DNA of 6,152 bases. Source: Bacillota bacterium. GTDB taxonomy: Bacteria > Bacillota > Clostridia > Christensenellales > Aristaeellaceae. The notes beneath the pieces were generated by a model that was given only the letters and a program-made list of their open reading frames with translations, ran no database searches and had not been told where the DNA came from. The DNA lies in contig JAEWTC010000203.1 in assembly GCA_023459675.1 (NCBI GenBank), positions 1 through 6,152 of the forward strand, read 5' to 3'. This document shows positions 1 to 4,989 of the stretch, in pieces. The stretch's first letter is position 1. The number at the start of each line of letters is the position of its first letter. The translations under genes and the position numbers were made by a program.

Positions 1-836
1 CCCGGCCCGCAGTGCGCGCCGATGACGGGGCCGATGAGGACGGTTTTGACGGGGCCGAGGTTGGGCACGCGCTCGCGGATGAGGGCTTCGAGGCGCTTGA
101 CGTCGTCCTCGGCGTCCGCGTGCATCAAAATGATCTCCTGCCCGGCGGGGTCTACGATGTTTTCGGCGGTTTTATCCGCCAGATAGCGCAGGGCGGACTT
201 GCGGCCGCGGATTTTGTTTTCGGCGACCATGGAACCGTCCTTGGTGAGGGTGAGGACGGGTTTCAGATCCATGAGCGAGCCCATGGTGGCGGCCACGGCG
301 CTGATGCGCCCGCCGCGCTTCAAATACACCAGATCGTCCACCGTAAACCAGGCCTGGGAACGCAGCTTGTTGTTTTCCACCCACTGGGCGACCTCTTCCA
401 TGGGCTTGCCTTCCTTGTACAGGGCGTAGGCTCTTTCCACGAGCAGGGACATCGGGCGGGAGATGGACAGCGTATCCACGATGACGATTTTACGGTCCGG
501 GTACAACGCGAGCATCTCCTCGCGCGCCTTTTTGGCGTTTTCCTGCGTTGCGGACATTTTGGAGGAGAACGCGATGAACAGGATGTCCTTGCCGGACTTT
601 AAGATCGGCTCGAAGTATTCCAGATACGCCGATACCGGCAGCAGCGAGGTTTTGGGCGCGGTACCCGCGCGCATGCGCTCGAAATATTCCTTCTGTTTGC
701 CGGAACGCCCCAGGTCGTCCAGATATTCCTTGCCGTCGACCATGTAGGGCATATACACCATGGTCAGGTCATTTGCGTCCACAAATTGAAAGGAGAGGTC
801 GGAATCGGAATCGGTCATAAAAACATATGAATGCAT
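1..836 (-). CDS. DegV family fatty-acid-binding protein (3' end outside window)
   Basis: DegV proteins bind a fatty acid between two alpha/beta domains. In Firmicutes, relatives (FakB) present fatty acids to the kinase FakA; whether this copy does so is inference. Translating the minus strand from ATG at 836 gives 278 residues running off the left edge. Family hallmarks seen are TDSDSDLS near residue 8, TSLLPVS at 63-69 (the lipid-contacting TSxPS region), SSKMSATQENA at 91-101 (Ala where Gly is usual), FTVDDLVYLKRGGRIS at 164-179 and IGAHCGP at the truncated end. The usual family length is about 280-290, so only roughly ten residues are missing. The start is fixed by a strong AAGGAGGA site (841-848) five bases upstream. 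It lies 32 bases after the phosphatase stop with no terminator between, so the two are probably co-transcribed. No FakA-like kinase is in the window. Confidence 0.93.
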   Translation of the reverse strand, partial: MHSYVFMTDSDSDLSFQFVDANDLTMVYMPYMVDGKEYLDDLGRSGKQKEYFERMRAGTAPKTSLLPVSAYLEYFEPILKSGKDILFIAFSSKMSATQENAKKAREEMLALYPDRKIVIVDTLSISRPMSLLVERAYALYKEGKPMEEVAQWVENNKLRSQAWFTVDDLVYLKRGGRISAVAATMGSLMDLKPVLTLTKDGSMVAENKIRGRKSALRYLADKTAENIVDPAGQEIILMHADAEDDVKRLEALIRERVPNLGPVKTVLIGPVIGAHCGP

Positions 837-868
837 AAGATCCTCCTTGTTTGATCATTGGGACTGCG

Positions 869-1714
869 TCAATGTGAACTCATTGTACCTTGTTGGGGGG
901 AGTTTTGCAATGTGTCGGGGACGTTCACCAGATCGCACACCCCGTCCAGAATATAGGTGGGCCGGTAGGCGAACTTGCGCATCTCGTGCTCGGTGGTGAC
1001 GCCGCTTAACACCAGCACCGTGTCGATGCCCGATTCCAGGCCCGCAACGATATCGGTATCCATGCGGTCGCCGATGACGATGGCGTCCTCGGCTTCCACG
1101 CCCAGCATGCGGATGCCGTGGCGCATCATCAGCGGGTTGGGCTTGCCCAGATAATAGGCGTTGCGGCCGGAGGCAAGCTCGATGGGCGCCATCAGCGCCT
1201 TGCAAGCGGGCGCGATGCCGCCTTCCACGGGGCCGGTCAGGTCCGGATTGGTGCCGATGAGCTTGGCGCCGCCGCGCACCAGGGTTACCGCGCGCTCGAT
1301 GCGGTCAAACGAGTAGGAGCGGGTCTCGCCCAGCACCACGTAATCGGGGTTGATCTCGTTCATGGTAAAGCCCGCCTCGTACAGCGCGCCTACCAGCCCC
1401 GGCTCGCCGATGACGTACACGCTTCCGTGGGGGGACTGCTGCTTTAAGAACGCGGCGGTGGACAAAGCGCTGGTGTAGAAATGATCCTCGGCCACGTCCA
1501 GCCCCAGCCGCCAGAGCTTTTGCTGCAGCTCGCGCGGTGCGCGTTCGGAGGAATTGGTGAGGAACAGAAAGGCCTTATTCTCCTTCTTCAGCCAGTCTAC
1601 GAACTCCGTCACGCCGGGCAGCAGCTTGTTGCCGTGGTAGATCACGCCGTCCATATCGCAGATGAAGCCGCGCTTTTGCCGGATCATTTCCAGCGTTTGT
1701 TTGCTGATCGCCAC
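869..1714 (-). CDS. HAD-superfamily hydrolase, NagD-like (subfamily IIA) phosphatase
   Basis: A cytoplasmic Mg-dependent phosphatase of 281 residues. All four HAD motifs are visible: DMDGV at 20-24 (nucleophile D20, acid D22), FLTNSS at 51-56 (motif II T53), GKPNP at 190-194 (K191) and GDRMDTD at 215-221 (Mg ligands). The roughly 135 residues between motifs II and III form the large C2 cap typical of NagD, AraL and p-nitrophenylphosphatase relatives. Family members dephosphorylate sugar phosphates, nucleotides or pyridoxal phosphate; the substrate here cannot be read from the sequence. The start is GTG at 1714, with GGAGG eight bases upstream. The overlapping ATG six bases further up is out of frame. 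The last dozen residues, rich in Ser and Gln, look like a non-conserved tail. It precedes DegV by 32 bases, and a candidate promoter lies 110-140 bases upstream. Confidence 0.92.
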   Translation of the reverse strand: MAISKQTLEMIRQKRGFICDMDGVIYHGNKLLPGVTEFVDWLKKENKAFLFLTNSSERAPRELQQKLWRLGLDVAEDHFYTSALSTAAFLKQQSPHGSVYVIGEPGLVGALYEAGFTMNEINPDYVVLGETRSYSFDRIERAVTLVRGGAKLIGTNPDLTGPVEGGIAPACKALMAPIELASGRNAYYLGKPNPLMMRHGIRMLGVEAEDAIVIGDRMDTDIVAGLESGIDTVLVLSGVTTEHEMRKFAYRPTYILDGVCDLVNVPDTLQNSPQQGTMSSH

Positions 1715-1822
1715 TTTTGCATCCTCCAGTTCGCCGCGCTGCGGCTGTTGTGTTGTAACGCACGGGGACGCGGAGCCGGCATACGCCGGGAAGAGCCGGG
1801 TGTTTTTTCCGGTTGGAAGGTG

Positions 1823-1853
1823 CTTATAACAGCCGCCGGAAGGCGGTCGTCAA
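1823..1853 (-). promoter_or_regulatory. Candidate extended -10 promoter for the phosphatase-DegV pair
   Basis: Read on the minus strand, TTGACG (1853-1848) overlaps the acetyltransferase stop codon and is followed after 19 bases by TATAAG (1828-1823). The bases TGT directly before TATAAG give the TGn extension of an extended -10 promoter. The spacer contains a short inverted repeat, CCGCC-GGAA-GGCGG (1833-1846). Both hexamers match the consensus at five of six positions, but a 19-base spacer is long. A start near 1816 would leave a leader of about 100 bases before the GTG codon at 1714. Confidence 0.42.
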
Positions 1854-2653
1854 TCGTAATTGATGCCCGGATACAGGCACGCCGTGCGCACGAAGGTGGC
1901 CTGGCAGCTTTGCGCCAGCGCGGACTGCGCCGTATTGCGGCGGATGGCGTCGGCCAGGAAGGTAACCGCGCCGCGCTCCCGAAGCTGGGTCATCGCCGCC
2001 GCGATCAGCGTTTTGCCAAGGCCCAGCCTGCGGTAGTTCTGCGATACGTACAGCCCCACGATCTGGGCGGTGTCGCCCTGCCCGGTCATGGCGATCTCGC
2101 CGACGATTTCCCTGCCGCGGGCGATATAGAGGGCGATGAAATTGCGCATGCCCATGTATTGCCTCAGGATGGGCTGGGTGAGCAGGTCGAGCCGGTACAT
2201 GTTCATGCGCATTAAAAACGACGCCTGCTCCATGGAGGTTTGCAGCGGGATATAGCCCATGTCGTAGCCAAGCGGCGCGGAGGGCTTGGCCGGGGGCATC
2301 TGGATTTTGATGATGTCCAGCGCGTCGTCCGCCTCGAAGCCGGATTCCATGTACAGGGAAAGCATGGAAGCGTCGTCCATGCCCACCTGCGCAAACACGC
2401 GCGCCTTTAAGTACGGGGTCTGCTGGTGCAGCTGCATGGCGCGGGCAAGCAGCGCGCCCAAAAGCATCTCGCGCCCCGGGCCCCGCGTGGAGATGGAGAG
2501 GAATATGTTGATCGGCCGTTCGGGAAACAGGTACGGGTGATGCGTGCGCACCAAATGCCCCTGCCCGGCGACGGCGTTATAATCATCGGCAAGCAGAAAT
2601 ACGTTTTCCGGCGGAAAGCCGTTGTTGGTCTGTGCCGGATGAAACACGTGCAT
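1850..2653 (-). CDS. GNAT family N-acetyltransferase, probably two-domain
   Basis: Predicted cytoplasmic acetyl-CoA-dependent acyltransferase of 267 residues. The C-terminal half carries the GNAT motif A: a beta strand VGLYVSQ at 199-205, then YRRLGLGKTLI at 207-217, which fits the (R/Q)xxGx(G/A) loop that holds the CoA pyrophosphate. The N-terminal half, around residues 48-120, has the outline of a second, degenerate GNAT fold: an IFLSIS strand, a helix near LLGALLARAM, and an SLYMESGFEADD segment like the family's common 'GF' motif. This suggests a tandem-GNAT protein with one active site. The substrate is unknown. I chose ATG at 2653, with AAAGGA twelve bases upstream (a long spacing). An in-frame TTG at 2686 would add 11 residues but is a weak start without a better site. 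It is transcribed divergently from the lipoprotein gene. Confidence 0.85.
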   Translation of the reverse strand: MHVFHPAQTNNGFPPENVFLLADDYNAVAGQGHLVRTHHPYLFPERPINIFLSISTRGPGREMLLGALLARAMQLHQQTPYLKARVFAQVGMDDASMLSLYMESGFEADDALDIIKIQMPPAKPSAPLGYDMGYIPLQTSMEQASFLMRMNMYRLDLLTQPILRQYMGMRNFIALYIARGREIVGEIAMTGQGDTAQIVGLYVSQNYRRLGLGKTLIAAAMTQLRERGAVTFLADAIRRNTAQSALAQSCQATFVRTACLYPGINYD

Positions 2654-2698
2654 GCTTTTCGTTCGTCCTTTCCGCAAAGGGTGCAAATCCGATCAGGA

Positions 2699-2719
2699 GC
2701 GCCGCCGGCAGGGCGGCGC
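2699..2719 (-). other. GC-rich hairpin in the acetyltransferase leader
   Basis: A perfect 8-base inverted repeat (GCGCCGCC / GGCGGCGC) with a five-base loop lies between the candidate promoter and the start codon at 2653. A second, weaker stem (CGCGT / ACGCG) sits just beside it towards the promoter. Neither is followed by a run of T on the minus strand, so this is not an obvious terminator. It would be in the 5' leader of the acetyltransferase mRNA and might affect stability or translation. In GC-rich DNA such stems can also arise by chance. Confidence 0.35.
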
Positions 2720-2764
2720 GTGGAGAAACGCGTACTGTTCAAAAAGCGGAAAATCCCGTAGACC

Positions 2765-2793
2765 ATTGTACTCGGAAAGCGCGCTTTATGCAA
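2765..2793 (-). promoter_or_regulatory. Candidate sigma-A promoter for the acetyltransferase gene
   Basis: On the minus strand TTGCAT (2793-2788) is followed after exactly 17 bases by TACAAT (2770-2765). The -10 box matches at five of six positions. The -35 box matches only in its TTG part. Transcription would begin near 2758, giving a leader of about 105 bases. The -35 box overlaps the -35 position of the opposing lipoprotein promoter. Confidence 0.5.
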
Positions 2794-2817
2794 GATTGGC
2801 GGGGGATGTGGTATAAT
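2789..2817 (+). promoter_or_regulatory. Extended -10 promoter of the lipoprotein-flavoprotein unit
   Basis: A perfect TATAAT (2812-2817) is preceded by TGG (2809-2811), making a TGnTATAAT extended -10 box. At 17-base spacing the -35 position reads TGCAAG (2789-2794), a poor match, which the extended -10 would compensate. Transcription would start near 2824, about 25 bases before the lipoprotein ATG. Confidence 0.7.
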
Positions 2818-2848
2818 GGGGTATCGCACAACGGGAGGGGAATACGGC

Positions 2849-3106
2849 ATGAAACGGATTTTGCTGGTGATCGTATGCGCGCTCGCGCTGGCGTTTTCCG
2901 GCTGCACGGACATTAACCAAACCAACAGCTTTGCGGCCTTGCCCACCCCGGCGCAAACGGAAATGCCGGCGAGCACGGCCCAGCCCGCGCAGCCGGAGCA
3001 GCTGCCGACGCTGATGCCGGACGGCACACCCACGCAGCCGCCCCCGCCGCCCAGCGGTTCGCCCGCGCCGGAGGAAAGCCCGGCGGTGCCGGGGATAAAC
3101 GGCTGA
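2849..3106 (+). CDS. Small proline-rich lipoprotein of unknown function
   Basis: An 85-residue protein with a clear lipoprotein signal peptide: a basic MKR start, a hydrophobic stretch LLVIVCALALAF, then FSGC with the lipidated cysteine at residue 19. Phe at -3 is a tolerated variation from the usual Leu. The mature part has no recognisable domain. It is low in complexity and rich in Pro, Ala, Gln and Glu, with a PPPPP run near residues 66-70. It therefore looks like a disordered tether on the outer face of the membrane. The start at 2849 is set by GGGAGGGG (2833-2840) eight bases upstream; an earlier in-frame ATG at 2816 falls inside the promoter. The flavoprotein gene begins 29 bases after the stop, so the two probably form an operon. 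I do not recognise a specific function. Confidence 0.8.
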   Translation: MKRILLVIVCALALAFSGCTDINQTNSFAALPTPAQTEMPASTAQPAQPEQLPTLMPDGTPTQPPPPPSGSPAPEESPAVPGING

Positions 3107-3135
3107 CGGCACGGCCGAGAGGACGGAGAAACAGA

Positions 3136-3759
3136 ATGAACATATTGATGATCAACGGAAGCCCGCACCCAAACGGCACCACGCGCCGCGCGCTTGCGGA
3201 AATAGAAACGGTCCTGCACGAACAGGGGCTGGAAACCCGGGTGCTAACCGTGGGGCAGGAGCTGATCCACGGCTGCATCGGCTGCGGCCGGTGCCGCGGC
3301 CGCTGCGCCGCGTTTGACGATATCGTGAATACGGCGATCGGCTATATGGCGGCGGCGGATGGGCTGGTGCTGGCCTCGCCGGTGTATTACGCCTCGCCAA
3401 ACGGCGCGATGCTCGCGTTTCTGGACCGCATGTTTTTTGCGGGCGGCCCGGTATTTTTAGGCAAACCCGCGGCGTGCGTATCCGTTGCGCGGCGCGCCGG
3501 AACCACGGCAACGCTGGACGTGCTGCTGAAATACCCCACCATCAAAGGCATGCCCATCGTGACCGCCAACTACTGGCCGATGGTGCACGGCGCGAAGGCT
3601 TCCGACGCCGCGGAGGACGCGGAAGGCCTGCAGGTACTGCGGGACCTTGGCCGCAACATGGCGTGGATGCTAAAACTCATCGCTTTGGGCAAGGAAAACG
3701 GCCTGCCCTTCCCCGCGCCCGAACAGCCCAGAATGGTTACGAATTTCGTACGGCAGTAA
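3136..3759 (+). CDS. Flavodoxin-fold NAD(P)H-dependent FMN reductase / iron-sulfur flavoprotein
   Basis: A 207-residue cytoplasmic redox protein of the NADPH-dependent FMN reductase / Isf group. The start, MNILMINGSPHPNGTT, has the first beta strand and the FMN phosphate loop (about residues 7-16). Residues 47-57 carry four cysteines, C47, C50, C53 and C57, in a CX2CX2CX3C pattern followed by FDD. This resembles the compact 4Fe-4S motif of archaeal and clostridial iron-sulfur flavoproteins. SPVYYASPNGAM (81-92) is the second flavin-contacting segment of the family. Length is normal for the group. Homologues pass electrons from ferredoxin or NAD(P)H to small acceptors, but the partner here is unknown. 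GGAG (3125-3128) lies seven bases before the ATG. It follows the lipoprotein gene by 29 bases and ends before a hairpin terminator. Confidence 0.9.
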   Translation: MNILMINGSPHPNGTTRRALAEIETVLHEQGLETRVLTVGQELIHGCIGCGRCRGRCAAFDDIVNTAIGYMAAADGLVLASPVYYASPNGAMLAFLDRMFFAGGPVFLGKPAACVSVARRAGTTATLDVLLKYPTIKGMPIVTANYWPMVHGAKASDAAEDAEGLQVLRDLGRNMAWMLKLIALGKENGLPFPAPEQPRMVTNFVRQ

Positions 3760-3818
3760 CGCGTGCGCGGCGCAGCGCGCTGCGCGGCCCTGACGGCGTT
3801 TGAAAACAGAACAATTGC

Positions 3819-3877
3819 GACCGCCACCCCGTGATATCGTCACATCACAAGGTGGCGGTCTGTATTTTTATCTATTT
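3819..3877. terminator. Hairpin terminator between convergent genes, probably bidirectional
   Basis: GACCGCCACC (3819-3828) pairs perfectly with GGTGGCGGTC (3851-3860). Inside, GTGAT (3831-3835) pairs with ATCAC (3844-3848) around an eight-base loop. On the plus strand the stem is followed by a T-rich stretch (3861-3877, including a run of five T), suiting termination after the flavoprotein gene. On the minus strand the downstream side reads CAATTGTTCTGTTTTC, a weaker U-rich tail that could serve the response regulator. Confidence 0.8.
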
Positions 3878-3880
3878 GAA

Positions 3881-3897
3881 AAAGGTAACAAACCTTT
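3881..3897 (-). terminator. Possible weak secondary terminator of the response regulator
   Basis: AAAGGT and ACCTTT form a 6-base stem around a five-base loop, 17 bases beyond the regulator's stop codon. On the minus strand the right arm runs into TTTTTC. The stem is short and AT-rich, so it may only assist the stronger hairpin at 3819-3860. Confidence 0.25.
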
Positions 3898-3913
3898 CTG
3901 GACGGGTTTGCCG

Positions 3914-4543
3914 TCAGGCGGTTTTCAGCCGGTAGCCGCAGCGGTAGACCGTTTCAATGCGGTTCATACCCAGCTTGCGGCGCAGCCGCTGCACGTGTAC
4001 GTCCACGGTGCGGGTTTCGCCCATGCTCTGGTACCCCCATGCCTTGCGCAGCAAATGCTCGCGGCTTACGGGCAGGTCCGGGTTTTCCATCAGGGTCAGA
4101 AGAAGCGCAAGCTCCTGCGCCGTCAGCTCCACGCGTTCGCTGCCAAACATCGCCACGCGGGCGTCCTCGTCCACGGTCAGCGGGGAGAGGGGCATGTTTT
4201 GCTTGAGTAGCGCGTCCATGGTCTGGATCACGGCCTTGGGCGACAGTGGGAGTACCAGCACGTCCGCCTGGCCGCGGTACAGCGCGCGCAGATGATCGGC
4301 GGTGCTCGGGTCCGCGGTCAGAAACAGCACGGGGTAGGAAAGCCCCTGGATTTTCTCAAACAGCGCGCGGCATTCCGGCCACTTGAGACGCGCGTCCATC
4401 ACCACCAGGGTATCCTGCCCCTGCTGCTCGGGAACCCCGTCCGCGGGGGTAAGCCGGAGGGCTTCGTGATGGTTCCGGGTTACAATATGATAGAGCTTGT
4501 CGGTTACTTTCTTGTCATTGCCATAGATGAGTATTTTTGCCAT
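3914..4543 (-). CDS. OmpR/PhoB-type response regulator, orphan, with divergent receiver
   Basis: A 209-residue two-component DNA-binding regulator. The receiver (about 1-115) has the expected phospho-acceptor D50 after the hydrophobic strand TLVVM, the switch threonine T76 in LFLTADP and the conserved K103 in LPLSPK. The acidic pair near the start is reduced to N9-D10, and the usual MPxxDG after the aspartate is replaced by ARLKWPE. The C-terminal winged helix (about 128-209) is typical: ELTAQELALLLTLMENP, SREHLLRKAWG, then the recognition helix TRTVDVHVQRLRRKLG and the hairpin wing VYRCGYRLK. ATG at 4543 is chosen because the receiver begins there with MAKILIYGND and GAGG lies eight bases upstream; the open frame continues upstream without conserved sequence. 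No histidine kinase is adjacent: a convergent flavoprotein lies downstream and prophage genes upstream. Confidence 0.9.
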   Translation of the reverse strand: MAKILIYGNDKKVTDKLYHIVTRNHHEALRLTPADGVPEQQGQDTLVVMDARLKWPECRALFEKIQGLSYPVLFLTADPSTADHLRALYRGQADVLVLPLSPKAVIQTMDALLKQNMPLSPLTVDEDARVAMFGSERVELTAQELALLLTLMENPDLPVSREHLLRKAWGYQSMGETRTVDVHVQRLRRKLGMNRIETVYRCGYRLKTA

Positions 4544-4622
4544 ACCATTCACCTCACTGTTATTATGACGCACGGAAGTGGCGAAGTATTGCACAAAATA
4601 TGAACGAATTATGAATGGTATG
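4541..4622. repeat. 11-base inverted repeat flanking the regulator's leader
   Basis: CATACCATTCA (4541-4551) and TGAATGGTATG (4612-4622) are perfect reverse complements separated by 60 bases. The first copy contains the regulator's start codon (minus-strand ATG at 4543). The second lies in the AT-rich region where its promoter should be. It could be a pair of binding sites or, if transcription starts beyond 4622, a stem that hides the start codon. Confidence 0.6.
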
Positions 4623-4626
4623 TAAA
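4597..4626 (-). promoter_or_regulatory. Tentative promoter of the response regulator
   Basis: On the minus strand TTTACA (4626-4621) and CATATT (4602-4597) are spaced by 18 bases in the only clearly AT-rich stretch before the gene. Transcription would start near 4590, about 47 bases before the ATG. The -35 box lies within the palindrome GTATGTAAACATAC (4618-4631), a plausible operator. Several other AT-rich hexamers nearby could serve instead. Confidence 0.35.
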
Positions 4627-4627
4627 C

Positions 4628-4661
4628 ATACGGCTGCCGTGGGCTGGGCGGCCGTATTTTT
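4628..4661 (+). terminator. Terminator-like hairpin with no evident upstream plus-strand gene
   Basis: ATACGGCTGCC (4628-4638) pairs with GGCGGCCGTAT (4647-4657) over 11 bases with one G-U pair and an eight-base loop, followed by five T (4657-4661). This is the form of a rho-independent terminator on the plus strand. The only gene to its left for 700 bases runs the other way. It might shield the prophage genes from antisense transcription, end a small RNA, or be left over from a deleted gene. Confidence 0.55.
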
Positions 4662-4742
4662 ACGCGGCCCGCCATGTTTGCACGCCATTGCACCCTGGAC
4701 CGGGATATGCTCGTACCATGCAAGCGTGTGAGGAGGGGTGCG

Positions 4743-4988
4743 ATGGCGTTGGACGACAGAGGACCCGGGCCGGACGCGCAGATCGCCGGGGCGGACGAGG
4801 TATTGAAGTGCCTGACCTCCGTGCTGCGCGGCGACGAAACCGAGGACGAGCGCGTTACGCTGCGCGACAGGCTGCGTGCCGCGGAGCTTTTGGCCAAGCG
4901 CTACGGCGCGCTGGATGCGCCGGCCCAGCACCAGGAGGCGCCGCGGATTATCGACGACATTCCCGGCGACGCGGCGGAGGAACCCTAG
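4743..4988 (+). CDS. terS: Phage terminase small subunit, short form lacking the N-terminal domain
   Basis: An 81-residue protein matching the C-terminal half of phage terminase small subunits of the Terminase_2 type, which recognise the packaging site and assist the large subunit. Recognisable parts are ADEVLKCLTSVLRGD (17-31), RDRLRAAELLAKRYG (41-55) and the acidic IIDDI (69-73) near the end. Family members usually run to about 130-170 residues and begin with a helix-turn-helix region containing an NATQAAIRAGYS-like motif. I find none in any frame of the 180 bases upstream. The start is supported by AGGAGG (4731-4736) six bases before the ATG. The large-subunit gene begins two bases after the stop codon, the normal terS-terL order. 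Either the gene lost its 5' part and gained a usable start, or it is a naturally reduced variant. It probably cannot bind DNA in the usual way. Confidence 0.75.
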   Translation: MALDDRGPGPDAQIAGADEVLKCLTSVLRGDETEDERVTLRDRLRAAELLAKRYGALDAPAQHQEAPRIIDDIPGDAAEEP

Positions 4989-4989
4989 C

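Noticed and set aside
12..602. A 196-codon plus-strand frame in the first 600 bases
   Set aside because: It is the antisense shadow of the DegV gene, whose conserved motifs read through the same DNA on the minus strand.
1763..1801. CCGG-rich hairpins between phosphatase and acetyltransferase as a terminator
   Set aside because: The stem CCGGC-ATAC-GCCGG (1777-1790) is real, but no T run follows it on the minus strand, and the plus-strand T run is some 13 bases away.
1481..2215. A 244-codon plus-strand frame across the phosphatase and acetyltransferase genes
   Set aside because: It crosses the intergenic gap and two genes with clear minus-strand motifs, and has no family resemblance.
2407..3219. 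A 270-codon minus-strand frame opposite the lipoprotein and flavoprotein starts
   Set aside because: It overlaps both divergent promoters and three better supported genes; its composition is a low-complexity mirror of them.
4677..4711. A promoter for the terminase genes using the repeated TTGCAC and TATGCT
   Set aside because: The spacings are 12 and 22 bases, outside the workable range; phage packaging genes are usually transcribed from further upstream.
4544..4897. Upstream extension of the response regulator to 327 residues
   Set aside because: The extra 118 residues run through the promoter region and antisense to terS; the receiver fold begins exactly at ATG 4543, which has a ribosome binding site.
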